DNA of 34,454 bases from JAQCEJ01 sp040881995 (GTDB taxonomy: Bacteria; Planctomycetota; Planctomycetia; Planctomycetales; Planctomycetaceae): assembly GCA_040881995.1 (NCBI GenBank), contig JBBECD010000083.1, positions 1-34,454 on the forward strand, given 5' to 3'. The position numbers and the translations under genes were made by a program. Positions within the stretch are counted from its first letter, which is position 1, and each line of letters begins with the position of its first letter. The notes beneath the pieces are model-generated. The model was not told the DNA's origin. It did no database searches and saw only the letters and a list, made by a program, of their open reading frames with translations. Shown here one piece after another: positions 8,390 to 19,780 of the stretch.

Positions 8390-9378
8390 GCGGCGGGGGA
8401 CAACGCAGGCCGTTGTGCACGGGCGAGGAAACCGAGTTCGACGACTGCCCCGTCGTCGAGCGGTGCCGACCGCTGAATCTCCAGCCGGGCGCCATATGGA
8501 TAAACCGCTGGCGGACGGATGTGAAACGTTCCCTCGTCGAGAATTTCGCATTCCATTTCGGGCGTCTGGGCGAACGACGGGAAAAACCCGAGATGCACGA
8601 CCGACAGTTTTTGACCGGCGAGAAAATGGACTTTCGTCCCTCCTTCAAGCGAATCGCACCCGTCGCCATCCCGCTGCCGGGTCATCCAGAGCGTCACGTG
8701 TTCGCTTCTTGGCGATTCTTTGGGTTCGAGATCGACATCCGATACGACTTCGTCGACGGTCGGACGCTCCTCAGCGGCGATGTGTTCAAAAATCGGCGCC
8801 GCCGATGTGGCGGTCATAATCGATGACGTCGCGGCGAATTCGTGTTCATCGTCGCTCTCAACGGCTAATACTTGCGGATACACCGTGTCGGCTTGGTCCG
8901 TCAGTTCGGCAAGATCGGCTGATATTTTCAGCGCTTCACGAGACCAGTTCATGCCGCACAGCGCGACCGCCGTCCCCGCCGACAATAGAGAGACGCCCAT
9001 GACGCTGCGATCCGGGAGCAGAGCCCAGCCGAGGATGAAGGGGGGTAGCAGAAAGTCGAAACCTTGCCATCGGGGATCGGCGATCAAACGACTGACCGAC
9101 AGGAAATCGAGAGATGCAGGCGATTTGTCCGTCGACGCGATTGAATCCGCCGCCGATTTCCACCACCAGGCGCACATTCCCGCGAGGGTCGCCGTCAATC
9201 CTGCAAAGATGGCGAGCCCGATCGAGGCCGGGGGCGAAAATCCCCCCGCGAGCCGTCGCCAGCAAATGATACCGGCGAACAGCCAGAGCGTCGCGAGCAC
9301 TCCTTGTGCGACGCTCTCGCGCGAGAATCCGACGTCAGCCAATGACGCACGCATGCGAAGTCTGGTCATGGAGTTCAT
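8386..9378 (-). CDS. hypothetical membrane protein with a soluble C-terminal half
   Basis: 330 residues. About four hydrophobic segments lie within residues 25-145 (for example ASIGLAIFAGLTATLAGMCA and FLLPPFILGWALL). An acidic linker (about 170-225) follows, then a beta-rich domain of about 100 residues containing HVTLWMTRQRDGDG and FHIRPPAVYPYGARLEI. I do not recognise the family. The C-terminal part looks like a conserved planctomycete module of unknown role. It converges with the jelly-roll gene, sharing a TTAA at their stops, and lies 72 bp upstream of nothing on its own strand; metK ends beyond its start at 9458. Confidence 0.7.
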   Translation of the reverse strand: MNSMTRLRMRASLADVGFSRESVAQGVLATLWLFAGIICWRRLAGGFSPPASIGLAIFAGLTATLAGMCAWWWKSAADSIASTDKSPASLDFLSVSRLIADPRWQGFDFLLPPFILGWALLPDRSVMGVSLLSAGTAVALCGMNWSREALKISADLAELTDQADTVYPQVLAVESDDEHEFAATSSIMTATSAAPIFEHIAAEERPTVDEVVSDVDLEPKESPRSEHVTLWMTRQRDGDGCDSLEGGTKVHFLAGQKLSVVHLGFFPSFAQTPEMECEILDEGTFHIRPPAVYPYGARLEIQRSAPLDDGAVVELGFLARAQRPALSPAA

Positions 9379-9457
9379 TCCTTTGATACTCCGGGACGGC
9401 TACTCGAAAGTCACCCTCATCCGGCCTGCGGCCACCTTCTCCCCGCAGGAGAAGGGT

Positions 9458-10603
9458 TTACTGGGCGGCGTTTTTCAGGTCTTTGGCCCGTTCGGTCGAT
9501 TCCCAGGTGAAATCGGCATCGTCGCGGCCGAAGTGGCCTCCCGCCGCGGTCTTCTGGAAAATCGGCCGACGCAACTGCAGATAATTGATGATTCCCTGCG
9601 GAGTCAACGGGAAAATCTCTCGGACGGCGGTTGCGATTTTCAATTCGTCGACGGTCCCCGTTCCCGACGTGTCGACCTTCACGCTGACGGGTTCGGCCAC
9701 GCCGATGGCGTACGCCAGTTGCACTTCGCATTCCTTCGCCAGGCCGGCGGCAACCACGTTTTTGGCGATGTGACGAGCCATGTATGCCGCCGAGCGATCG
9801 ACCTTTGTGGAATCTTTACCGCTAAAGGCGCCGCCGCCGTGCCGGCCCCAGCCGCCGTACGTATCGACAATGATTTTTCGACCGGTGAGCCCTGTATCGC
9901 CGTGCGGTCCGCCGATGACGAATCGACCCGTGGGGTTGATGTGATATTTCGTCGCCGAAGTGAGCAATTCCTTCGGAATGATCGGCTGAATCACTTTGCT
10001 CTTAATGTATTCGTGAATTTCTTCCTGCGAGACCGAATCGCGATGCTGCGTCGAGAGCACCACCGCGGCGATGCCCACCGGTTTGCCGTCGCGGTATTCG
10101 ACCGTCACCTGACTTTTGCTGTCGGGACGAATCCAGTCGACGTCCTTTTTCTCGCGCAGTTCGGTGAGTTTCAGCAGCAGTTTATGCGACAGGGCGATCG
10201 GCAGCGGCATCAGTTCGGGCGTCTGATCGCAGGCATAGCCGAACATCAATCCCTGGTCGCCGGCCCCATCGCGATCGACTCCTTGAGCGATGTCGCCGCT
10301 TTGACTGTGCAGGGCGACCAGCACTTTGCAGGTGTCGGCGTCGAACCCGATGTCGTCTTCGGTCTGGCAATACCCGATCTGGCGAATGACCTCGCGGGCC
10401 ACATGGACGTAATCGACTTTCGCTTGAGTCGTAATTTCGCCCGAAAGAACCACCAGATCGGTCGTGCACAGCGTTTCGCACGCGACGCGCGACCGCGGGT
10501 CGCCCGCGAGCAAGGCGTCCAAAATCCCATCGGAAACCTGATCGGCCACCTTGTCGGGGTGTCCGGAACTGACTGATTCACTGGTGAACAAAAAATTCGA
10601 CAT
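9458..10603 (-). CDS. metK: S-adenosylmethionine synthetase
   Basis: 381 residues, the normal length. It shows GHPDK (14-18), the ATP-binding GAGDQG (113-118), and the phosphate-binding glycine loop GGGAFSGKD, with DRSAAYMARHIAKN after it. It makes S-adenosylmethionine from methionine and ATP in the cytosol and normally works as a tetramer. A GGAG lies upstream of the ATG, and a strong promoter-like pair lies at 10667-10695, giving a leader of about 57 bases. I looked for a SAM or SAH riboswitch in the leader and recognised none; only a weak GGCTC/GAGCC pairing is visible. Confidence 0.98.
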   Translation of the reverse strand: MSNFLFTSESVSSGHPDKVADQVSDGILDALLAGDPRSRVACETLCTTDLVVLSGEITTQAKVDYVHVAREVIRQIGYCQTEDDIGFDADTCKVLVALHSQSGDIAQGVDRDGAGDQGLMFGYACDQTPELMPLPIALSHKLLLKLTELREKKDVDWIRPDSKSQVTVEYRDGKPVGIAAVVLSTQHRDSVSQEEIHEYIKSKVIQPIIPKELLTSATKYHINPTGRFVIGGPHGDTGLTGRKIIVDTYGGWGRHGGGAFSGKDSTKVDRSAAYMARHIAKNVVAAGLAKECEVQLAYAIGVAEPVSVKVDTSGTGTVDELKIATAVREIFPLTPQGIINYLQLRRPIFQKTAAGGHFGRDDADFTWESTERAKDLKNAAQ

Positions 10604-10666
10604 CTAGGATCTCCAAGAGAAACAGGCTCAACGGCAATATCTGGAATGTCTTGTCAAAGAGCCAAG

Positions 10667-10695
10667 ATTATAGAATGACGAGAGGTTTTGCTCAA
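10667..10695 (-). promoter_or_regulatory. candidate sigma70-type promoter for metK
   Basis: On the minus strand TTGAGC (10690-10695) and a perfect TATAAT (10667-10672) are separated by 17 bp. Transcription would start near 10660, about 57 bases ahead of the metK ATG. Confidence 0.6.
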
Positions 10696-10804
10696 CGTCA
10701 TAAAGCGATATAAAAACCCTCGAAACGGCGGATTCGTGCCCTGAAATCGTTACGGGCCGATCGCATCCGACAGGTTTTAGGGGTATTCGCCACTTCGGCG
10801 GCAA

Positions 10805-12184
10805 TCAAGCCGCTCGATTCGATGATAATGTATCCGCCGGCAAAGTACAGGGGTTATCGGTGTGGTTTTTTTCGGTCTTTGTACAATAAGGGAGAACCGC
10901 CTCTACGGTGCGGGCGGTCGCCCCTTGCTGATTATGGACCAGAATCTGGGCGCGACGGCCCATCCGCCGAGCGGCTTCGGGATCATCCAGCAATTCGGCG
11001 ACGGTCCGCTGAAACTCCCCCTCGTTGCGGACGACGCGGGCCGCGTCGCGGGTCAATAACAGCTCGACGACGTCTTTAAAGTTGTGCGTATGCGGACCGA
11101 ACAGCACCGCCGCGCCGCAACTGGCCGGTTCGATCATGTTTTGTCCGCCGCGGCGGGTGAGGCTGCCTCCCACGAACGCGACGTCGGCCAGGCCCCAACA
11201 GGCGGGTTGCTCGCCCAACGTATCGAGCAACCCGATGGGGGGAATTGTTCCCGTTGGTTCACCCGTTGCGGCCACCGGCCCCTGCTGACGGCGGTGACTT
11301 CGCCGCATCAACGGCAATCCCCGGCGTTCGATCAATTCGGCGACTTCGTCGAAGCGTTCTTTATGCCGGGGAACGAGAATCAACCGCAGAGACGGATGCC
11401 GGGATAATAAATCGCGATAAATTCGCAAGGCGATCTCTTCTTCGGGGTGCTGCGTACTCCCCGCCATGAAGACGGTTTCATCCGGGGTTATGCCGAAACA
11501 ATTTCGCAGTTCCTGCGTCAGTCCACCAGAGCGGTCGGCGGAGATGCAGTCGAATTTGATCGAACCGGTGACGTGCAGGCGTTCCCGCGGCACGCCCAAT
11601 TCGCAAAGTCGATCGGCATATTCGTCATTCTGCACCGCGGCTTCACTCAAACGGGCGAATGTGGATCGCAGCAGCGGACGGAACCGCCGATACCGACGGT
11701 AACTCTTGCCGCTGATCCGGCCGTTTACCAACAGCACGGGAATAGCGTTCGCCTTCGCGGCCGCCAGCAAGTTCGGCCAGATCTCCAGCTCGACGAGCGC
11801 GATCAGCCGCGGCTTAATCCGCTGAATCGCCCGGCGCACGGCCCACGAAAAGTCGAGCGGGGCGTAACAGACGACGTCGCCGGGATACTTCTGCCGGGCG
11901 ACCTGCAAGCCGGTGTTTGTGGTCGTGGTGATCACAAATCGCCAACCGGGACGCGACACCCGCAATTGTTCGAGCAGTGGTGCCAGTTGCAGCACTTCGC
12001 CGACGCTGACGGCGTGCAGCCACATCGTCGGCACGTCGTCATCCAGACGAGGAAGCATTCCCCGCAGTTTTTCCGGCCAGCCCTCGCGGTACTTGCCGTG
12101 CACCAACATGCGGTACAACAGCACCGGCGCAGCCGCGACGATCAGACACGCATAACAGAAGTTCCAGAGCGACGACCAGGGCAT
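10805..12184 (-). CDS. waaA: 3-deoxy-D-manno-octulosonic acid (Kdo) transferase
   Basis: 459 residues. The N-terminal hydrophobic anchor (LIVAAAPVLLYRML) and the GT-B glycosyltransferase layout fit WaaA/KdtA: LHAVSVGEV, ITTTTNTG, ELEIWPNLL, VNGRIS, GSIKFD, AGSTQHPEEE, LVPRHKERFDEV, VGGSLTRRGGQNMIEPA and FGPHTHNF. It transfers Kdo from CMP-Kdo to the lipid A precursor at the inner face of the cytoplasmic membrane. Its presence implies a Kdo-containing outer membrane lipid. I chose the ATG at 12184, which has GAGGGG ahead of it, over an in-frame start at 12223. The C-terminal 25 residues are polar and not conserved. The gene follows secA on the same strand across a repeat-filled gap. Confidence 0.95.
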   Translation of the reverse strand: MPWSSLWNFCYACLIVAAAPVLLYRMLVHGKYREGWPEKLRGMLPRLDDDVPTMWLHAVSVGEVLQLAPLLEQLRVSRPGWRFVITTTTNTGLQVARQKYPGDVVCYAPLDFSWAVRRAIQRIKPRLIALVELEIWPNLLAAAKANAIPVLLVNGRISGKSYRRYRRFRPLLRSTFARLSEAAVQNDEYADRLCELGVPRERLHVTGSIKFDCISADRSGGLTQELRNCFGITPDETVFMAGSTQHPEEEIALRIYRDLLSRHPSLRLILVPRHKERFDEVAELIERRGLPLMRRSHRRQQGPVAATGEPTGTIPPIGLLDTLGEQPACWGLADVAFVGGSLTRRGGQNMIEPASCGAAVLFGPHTHNFKDVVELLLTRDAARVVRNEGEFQRTVAELLDDPEAARRMGRRAQILVHNQQGATARTVEAVLPYCTKTEKNHTDNPCTLPADTLSSNRAA

Positions 12185-12203
12185 CCATTCCCCTCGTATT
12201 GTA

Positions 12204-12373
12204 ATTGACGAATGACGAAGCACGAATGTCGATTCAAATCCGAAGGCCTAAAATCCGAATGAAGAAATCAAACATGCCGTTCGTCATTTTGTCATTCGGA
12301 CTTCGTCATTGATTCGACATTCGGATTTCGACATTCGACATTTTTCACTCTCGTCCCTTGACTCTTGACTCTC
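12204..12373. repeat. cluster of degenerate short repeats between secA and waaA
   Basis: The gap is built from many near-copies of GACGAATGACGAAG and its inverse (for example CTTCGTCATT at 12301), plus CATTCGGATTT-type units. It ends with CTTGACTCTTGACTCT (12357-12372), a unit also seen at 19289 and 22580. Left and right parts are inverted relative to each other, so a long imperfect hairpin is possible. It is lower in GC than the flanking genes and has no coding potential. Confidence 0.7.
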
Positions 12374-15943
<3,570 letters not shown>

Positions 15944-16554
15944 TGGTGAACTCAATACTGGAGAATAGGCACTCGGGAAGCAACGTGAGGCGGGAACTGC
16001 CACTGTCATACTGGCAGGCGGACAATTCCGCCATCTGACAATTTTACGCGGTCCGCGGCCGACCTTTCACGCTCCTCCCGCAAAGAGAGACTCGAATCTG
16101 AGACGTAAACACTCTGCCGTCCGAAATTTATATATTCCGGGGCAGGGGGTCAATCCCGTTCGGTCCGAGTCGGTCACTCGCGTCAAAAGTAAAAATGCAA
16201 GGATTGTGCCAAGTTAACGTGCCGGCAGCCTGTATAAACTCCCCCGAACGATCATTCGCCCGGACGATACGCCGAAAGTCTCGCCTGGGGAAGCGGTTAA
16301 TTCTTAAGTTCATCTTGAAGTTCGTCATTGTCAAAGTTACACTCGAACCGTGGGCGAACCGTTTTCGGCGTCGCACGACTTCTTCTTGTGGTCTTCTCCT
16401 CAGAACGACGATCTATTGAAGGCGGTTCACGACTTCCGCGACATTTACAAATTCGCAACACAGCCGATCGAAATTCCTCGCACAGAGGCTGTGCTAAAAT
16501 AAATATCTTTTACGATCCGGGTTTCAGCAATCTGTCGAAACAGGAGCGGCTCGC
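15944..16554. other. 611-bp divergent intergenic region
   Basis: This lies between the divergent starts of secA and the second DUF1501 gene. No frame here has recognisable protein features. Near the right end a perfect 6-bp inverted repeat GCACAG/CTGTGC (16480-16494, AGG between) sits directly ahead of a -10-like TAAAAT (16495-16500), about 55 bp from the ATG at 16555. No good -35 accompanies it. An AT-rich patch lies around 16125-16137. Confidence 0.5.
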
Positions 16555-17994
16555 ATGTTAACGATGCTGGGAAGTCCGCGACGGACATGTCAGGGGTTTA
16601 CGCGACGCGAAACTCTAAAAGCCGGAGCACTCTCCGCCTTCGGCGGGGCTCTCAATCTTCCCGCGCTTCTCGCCGAGGAAGACGTGCCGAGGTATCTCGC
16701 CAACGGCGGGCATGCTAAAAACGTGATCGTCCTGTATCTGCTGGGCGGAGCCGCCACGCAGGACATGGTCGACATGAAGCCCGAAGCCCCCGTCGGCATT
16801 CGGACGGAATTCAAACCGATCGCCACCAATGTCCCCGGCATCGACGTCTGCGAACATCTCCCCGGCTTCGCCCGATGGATGCACCGCATGGCGATCGTCC
16901 GCTCGTGCCATCACGAGGGAGGCTGTCATAACACGCTCCCCAGCTACACCGGCTTCGAGCAACCGCTCGCCGACATCGGCTCGACGAAAGACAGCTATCC
17001 TCCCAGCGTCGGCTCAGTCTTCAGTTCAATCACCCCCGAACAGAACGGGGTTCCCAACTACATGTACCTGCCGAACTATCTCGGCTGGGGACTCGCCGTT
17101 CAAAAGCCCGGTCCGTACGGCGGATTTCTCGGCCAGCAGCACGATCCCCTCTTCACCGAATGCACGCCCTATTCGGATGACGGCAAGGGAGACGTCGTTT
17201 ACCACCCGAAAATCGTCCGCGGCGTCCCCGTGCTTCCCAACGGCACGCTCACCAACGAGATGACGATCGACCGCCTCGATCGCCGCCGCGGCCTGCTCGA
17301 ACAATTCGATCACCAGGTCCGCGAGACCGAGGGGAAAGATCCCGCCAAGCAATTCGACCGCTTCCAGCAACAGGCTTTCAGTCTGCTCTCATCGTCGCAG
17401 GTCCGCGATGCCTTCGATCTCGACAAAGTCGATCCGAAAACGCGAGAACGGTACGGCAACACGCTCTTCGGCAACAGCACGCTCATCGGCCGCCGGCTGA
17501 TCGAAGCGGGCGTGCGGTTCGTCAACGTTTCGTGGGACGGATACGTGGCGCGGTTCAACCTCAATCAGGAAGTCTGGGACACGCACCAGCGCAACTTCCC
17601 GTTGTTGAAAGATCACCTGCTGCCGAATTTCAATCTCACTTTCTCCGCATTGATGGAAGATCTCGACGCCACCGGTCTGCTCGATGAGACGCTGGTCGTC
17701 ATCATGAGCGAAATGGGACGCACTCCGAAGATCAACGCCGACGGCGGCCGCGACCATTGGACGTACTGCTACTCGACGATGTTCGCCGGCGCGGGGATTA
17801 AGGGGGGATCGGTGTACGGCGCTTCCGACGATCAGGCGGCGTTCATCAAGTCGATGCCGGTCAACAGCGGGGACATCTGCGCGACGATCTACGAATGCCT
17901 GGGCCTCAACCCCGACATGCTGGTCTACGACCAAAACAACCGCCCCAGCAAAGCCGCCAACGGCGGGCAAGCGGTGAGGGACATTCTGGCGTGA
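16555..17994 (+). CDS. DUF1501 family protein, Tat-like leader
   Basis: 479 residues. The leader TRRETLKAGALSAFGGALN (from residue 16) is a twin-arginine-type signal, so the protein is probably exported folded. Family motifs are DMVDMKPEAPVGIRTEFKPI near the N-terminus, VIMSEMGRTPKINADGGRDH and TMFAGAGIKGGSVYGASDD near the C-terminus. This fold is sulfatase/phosphatase-like, but no substrate is known. It differs clearly from the DUF1501 protein at 974-2410, so the two are paralogues of different subgroups. AGGAG lies upstream at good spacing. No DUF1549/DUF1553 partner gene is adjacent. Confidence 0.94.
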   Translation: MLTMLGSPRRTCQGFTRRETLKAGALSAFGGALNLPALLAEEDVPRYLANGGHAKNVIVLYLLGGAATQDMVDMKPEAPVGIRTEFKPIATNVPGIDVCEHLPGFARWMHRMAIVRSCHHEGGCHNTLPSYTGFEQPLADIGSTKDSYPPSVGSVFSSITPEQNGVPNYMYLPNYLGWGLAVQKPGPYGGFLGQQHDPLFTECTPYSDDGKGDVVYHPKIVRGVPVLPNGTLTNEMTIDRLDRRRGLLEQFDHQVRETEGKDPAKQFDRFQQQAFSLLSSSQVRDAFDLDKVDPKTRERYGNTLFGNSTLIGRRLIEAGVRFVNVSWDGYVARFNLNQEVWDTHQRNFPLLKDHLLPNFNLTFSALMEDLDATGLLDETLVVIMSEMGRTPKINADGGRDHWTYCYSTMFAGAGIKGGSVYGASDDQAAFIKSMPVNSGDICATIYECLGLNPDMLVYDQNNRPSKAANGGQAVRDILA

Positions 17995-18176
17995 TGCCTC
18001 GGTATATCGGCGGCCTGTGGATTTCTCTGACCAGCCCGAAGCGCAAACACGGTTCTTCCCATCCTTCCCCCCTCCGGGTGAAGTATAGGCGTCAGGCCGA
18101 ATGAGTGTGCCTTTCCCGATCGCTCAATACCAATCGTTCTGGCTCAGGGACAATCAAAACTAAAGCGGAGCCGGTC

Positions 18177-18626
18177 ATGAAACGTCCCTTGATCCGCGGC
18201 GTTGCGATATTTCTCATCGGTGTAATCGTCGGCGGCGTGATCTTCTCCAGCTCGCAACGGCGGTCGTTACTGACGGTGCCAACGTGTGAGGAATGCCTCA
18301 GCCCCGCCGCATTTCTGGGACTGGTGGGGTCGGTCGTCGTGCTGAAAACGCCGGGGCTGATCCCCAATAATGTCTACGAAACCGACCGTATGCTGGCGTT
18401 CGCACATCCCAAGCCGTCATATCCCAAGCATTTCGTGTTCGTGCCGAAGAAGGACATCAAAGCGATCGGGGATCTCGCCGTGGGAGACGAGCGATACGTC
18501 GCCGAACTGCTCGATGCGATGGGCACGGTTATTCGCGAGCAAAAGATGACGGAGTACACGATCTGGTCGAACGGGCCGGGGATGCAGACGGTAGAGTATT
18601 TGCATTATCATGTCGGCGGAAAGTGA
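18177..18626 (+). CDS. membrane-anchored HIT-like protein
   Basis: 149 residues. An N-terminal hydrophobic helix (about 8-23, AIFLIGVIVGGVIF) is followed by a CxxC (TCEEC, 37-40) and a HIT-like domain: AHPKPSYPKHFVFVPKKDI (76-94) and, at the very end, YLHYHVGGK (141-149). HIT hydrolases carry His-x-His-x-His; here the first position is Tyr141, while the putative nucleophile His143 and the last His145 remain. It may hydrolyse or bind nucleotides, facing outward if the helix is an uncleaved anchor. The ATG at 18177 is favoured over an in-frame GTG at 18105. The stop lies 6 bp before the LysE-type gene, suggesting an operon. Confidence 0.78.
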   Translation: MKRPLIRGVAIFLIGVIVGGVIFSSSQRRSLLTVPTCEECLSPAAFLGLVGSVVVLKTPGLIPNNVYETDRMLAFAHPKPSYPKHFVFVPKKDIKAIGDLAVGDERYVAELLDAMGTVIREQKMTEYTIWSNGPGMQTVEYLHYHVGGK

Positions 18627-18632
18627 CACCCC

Positions 18633-19214
18633 ATGACCCCCACCGGCACCGTCGCTCTCTTCACCACCATGCTCATCCTGGCCATCGCTCCCGAGCCCAG
18701 CGATTTTGCCGTCGTTGCGCGGGCTATTGCGGCGGGGTTTCGGCAGGCGGCTTTGATGGTCGCGGGGATCGTCGTCGCCGACTTTCTGTTTATCGTGCTG
18801 GCGGTTTACAGCCTCTCCGAGGTTGCCGAGTCGATGAGCGGGCTGTTCACCCTCGTCAAATATGTCTGCGGGGCGTATCTGATCTGGCTGGGGGTGAGTG
18901 CGCTGCGGTCGCGGCCTGATGTTGCGGGCGTTACCGAGACGAACTCCAAGGGAGCCGGGTATTCCAGTTTTCTCGGCGGGTTCTTGATCACGCTCGGCGA
19001 TCCCAAGGCGATCGTCTTTTACATGGGGTTCTTCCCGGCGTATGTCGATCTCACGAATATCACGCCGGTCGATACCGCGATTATCATGCTCATCGCCACC
19101 GTCGTGATTTGCGGCGACAAGCTGACGTACGCGTATCTCGCCAACCGGGCCAAGGTGATGTTCGAGACGCCGGGCTTCCGCCGCAAGATGGACGTCGCCG
19201 CGGGGTCGTGTTGA
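18633..19214 (+). CDS. LysE/RhtB-type amino-acid exporter, C-terminus frameshifted
   Basis: 193 residues as read, with about five hydrophobic helices and LysE landmarks such as KYVCGAYLIWLGVSAL and GGFLITLGDPKAIVFYMGFF. The family exports amino acids or small metabolites across the cytoplasmic membrane. The conserved N-terminal PGP is here PEP (20-22). The frame ends in DVAAGSC, but the next frame continues as VVLMATGIWLVGKG and stops at 19249, which is the expected final helix. One extra G in the G4 run at 19202-19205, or a -1 shift, would restore it. The start has GGAAAG ahead and follows the HIT-like gene by 6 bp. Confidence 0.85.
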   Translation: MTPTGTVALFTTMLILAIAPEPSDFAVVARAIAAGFRQAALMVAGIVVADFLFIVLAVYSLSEVAESMSGLFTLVKYVCGAYLIWLGVSALRSRPDVAGVTETNSKGAGYSSFLGGFLITLGDPKAIVFYMGFFPAYVDLTNITPVDTAIIMLIATVVICGDKLTYAYLANRAKVMFETPGFRRKMDVAAGSC

Positions 19215-19249
19215 TGGCCACGGGGATCTGGCTGGTGGGGAAAGGGTGA
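19205..19249 (+). pseudogene. out-of-frame last helix of the LysE-type exporter
   Basis: Read in the -1 frame relative to the main gene, this stretch encodes VVLMATGIWLVGKG and then TGA at 19247-19249. That matches the usual hydrophobic end of LysE-type exporters, so it belongs to the gene at 18633 and is separated from it only by the G4 run. Confidence 0.65.
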
Positions 19250-19288
19250 GTTAAAGGATGAGGGATGAGTCAGAAACTTGTCTTTTCT

Positions 19289-19314
19289 GGCTCTTGTCTC
19301 TCGACTCTTGACTC
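19289..19314. repeat. short dispersed repeat, CTCTTGTCTCTCGACTCTTG type
   Basis: A 26-bp unit whose reverse complement shares 24 identical bases with the repeat at 22580-22603. A shortened relative is at 12357-12372. It lies just beyond the T-run of the minus-strand terminator. Confidence 0.75.
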
Positions 19315-19355
19315 AAAAAAAGGCGCCTTGAGTGACACCACCACTCAAGACGCCT
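19315..19355 (-). terminator. Rho-independent terminator, minus strand
   Basis: The stem pairs 19342-19355 with 19321-19334, 14 bp, and is followed on the minus strand by seven T (19315-19321). One position (19326/19350) is a U-G wobble in minus-strand RNA but an A-C mismatch in + strand RNA, which supports the minus strand as the transcribed one. It may also stop read-through toward the LysE-type gene. Confidence 0.8.
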
Positions 19356-19395
19356 AAATCCCTGACACTGACGAGTACGGGCCAGAACTCGTCAG
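19315..19395 (-). ncRNA. candidate small non-coding RNA, about 80 nt
   Basis: Read on the minus strand, a promoter-like pair (19400-19428) is followed at once by a perfect 9-bp hairpin (19387-19395 with 19368-19376, stem CTGACGAGT/ACTCGTCAG on the + strand). A short linker leads to a 14-bp terminator stem and seven T. No start codon, ribosome site or open frame of useful length lies inside. The expected start is around 19392-19395, so the first hairpin could lose a pair or two at its base. It points toward the 3' end of the LysE-type gene. I do not recognise it as a known RNA family. Confidence 0.55.
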
Positions 19396-19399
19396 CATG

Positions 19400-19428
19400 G
19401 TATAATCTAATCGCACGAATCGTGCCAA
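19400..19428 (-). promoter_or_regulatory. candidate sigma70-type promoter with a palindrome in the spacer
   Basis: On the minus strand TTGGCA (19423-19428) and TTATAC (19400-19405) are exactly 17 bp apart. The spacer and the edge of the -35 contain the palindrome GCACGA-A-TCGTGC (19413-19425), a plausible operator. The pair sits directly in front of the small-RNA candidate. Confidence 0.55.
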
Positions 19429-19780
19429 ATCGCCATTGACATCGGAAAAACTGGCGGCGGCGGCATTCGTCCGGCGAGACCGCCGCAAAACAGGACGAAT
19501 TTCGCGATCTTTCTTTCGAAAAATATTTCTCCCCCCTGCGGAGGGCCGGCATTTTTTGCACGGGGATACAACATCCAACCGCTGCATCTTGCGGCAGATT
19601 GGCATCATGCGTGACGCAAAATCGAACAACGGCCCTCAGACGCCTTCTTTCAAAGGAGAGCGAAAAGGAAACAAATCGGCATTGATCGAATTTTCCACGC
19701 GACTCGGATATCATCTGCGAAGATGAAGTTGATTCTCATTCGGCAGGCTGTGCCCCAACCGTTTCGCAGGCTTAACCATC
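19429..19780. other. intergenic stretch upstream of the enolase-superfamily gene
   Basis: Open frames on both strands here begin with weak start codons, show no family motifs and overlap one another, so none is called. The stretch should contain the promoter of the gene at 19781, but I see no clear pair of hexamers. Confidence 0.45.

Noticed and set aside
8720..10576. 618-codon + strand open frame
   Set aside because: It runs opposite metK and part of the membrane-protein gene, both clearly coding, so it is an antisense shadow caused by high GC at third positions.
10604..10666. possible SAM-responsive riboswitch in the metK leader
   Set aside because: Only a weak 5-bp pairing is present; none of the SAM or SAH riboswitch cores was recognised.
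19313..19714. minus-strand open frame over the small-RNA region
   Set aside because: Its end lies inside the terminator hairpin, and it shows no protein motifs; the RNA reading fits better.
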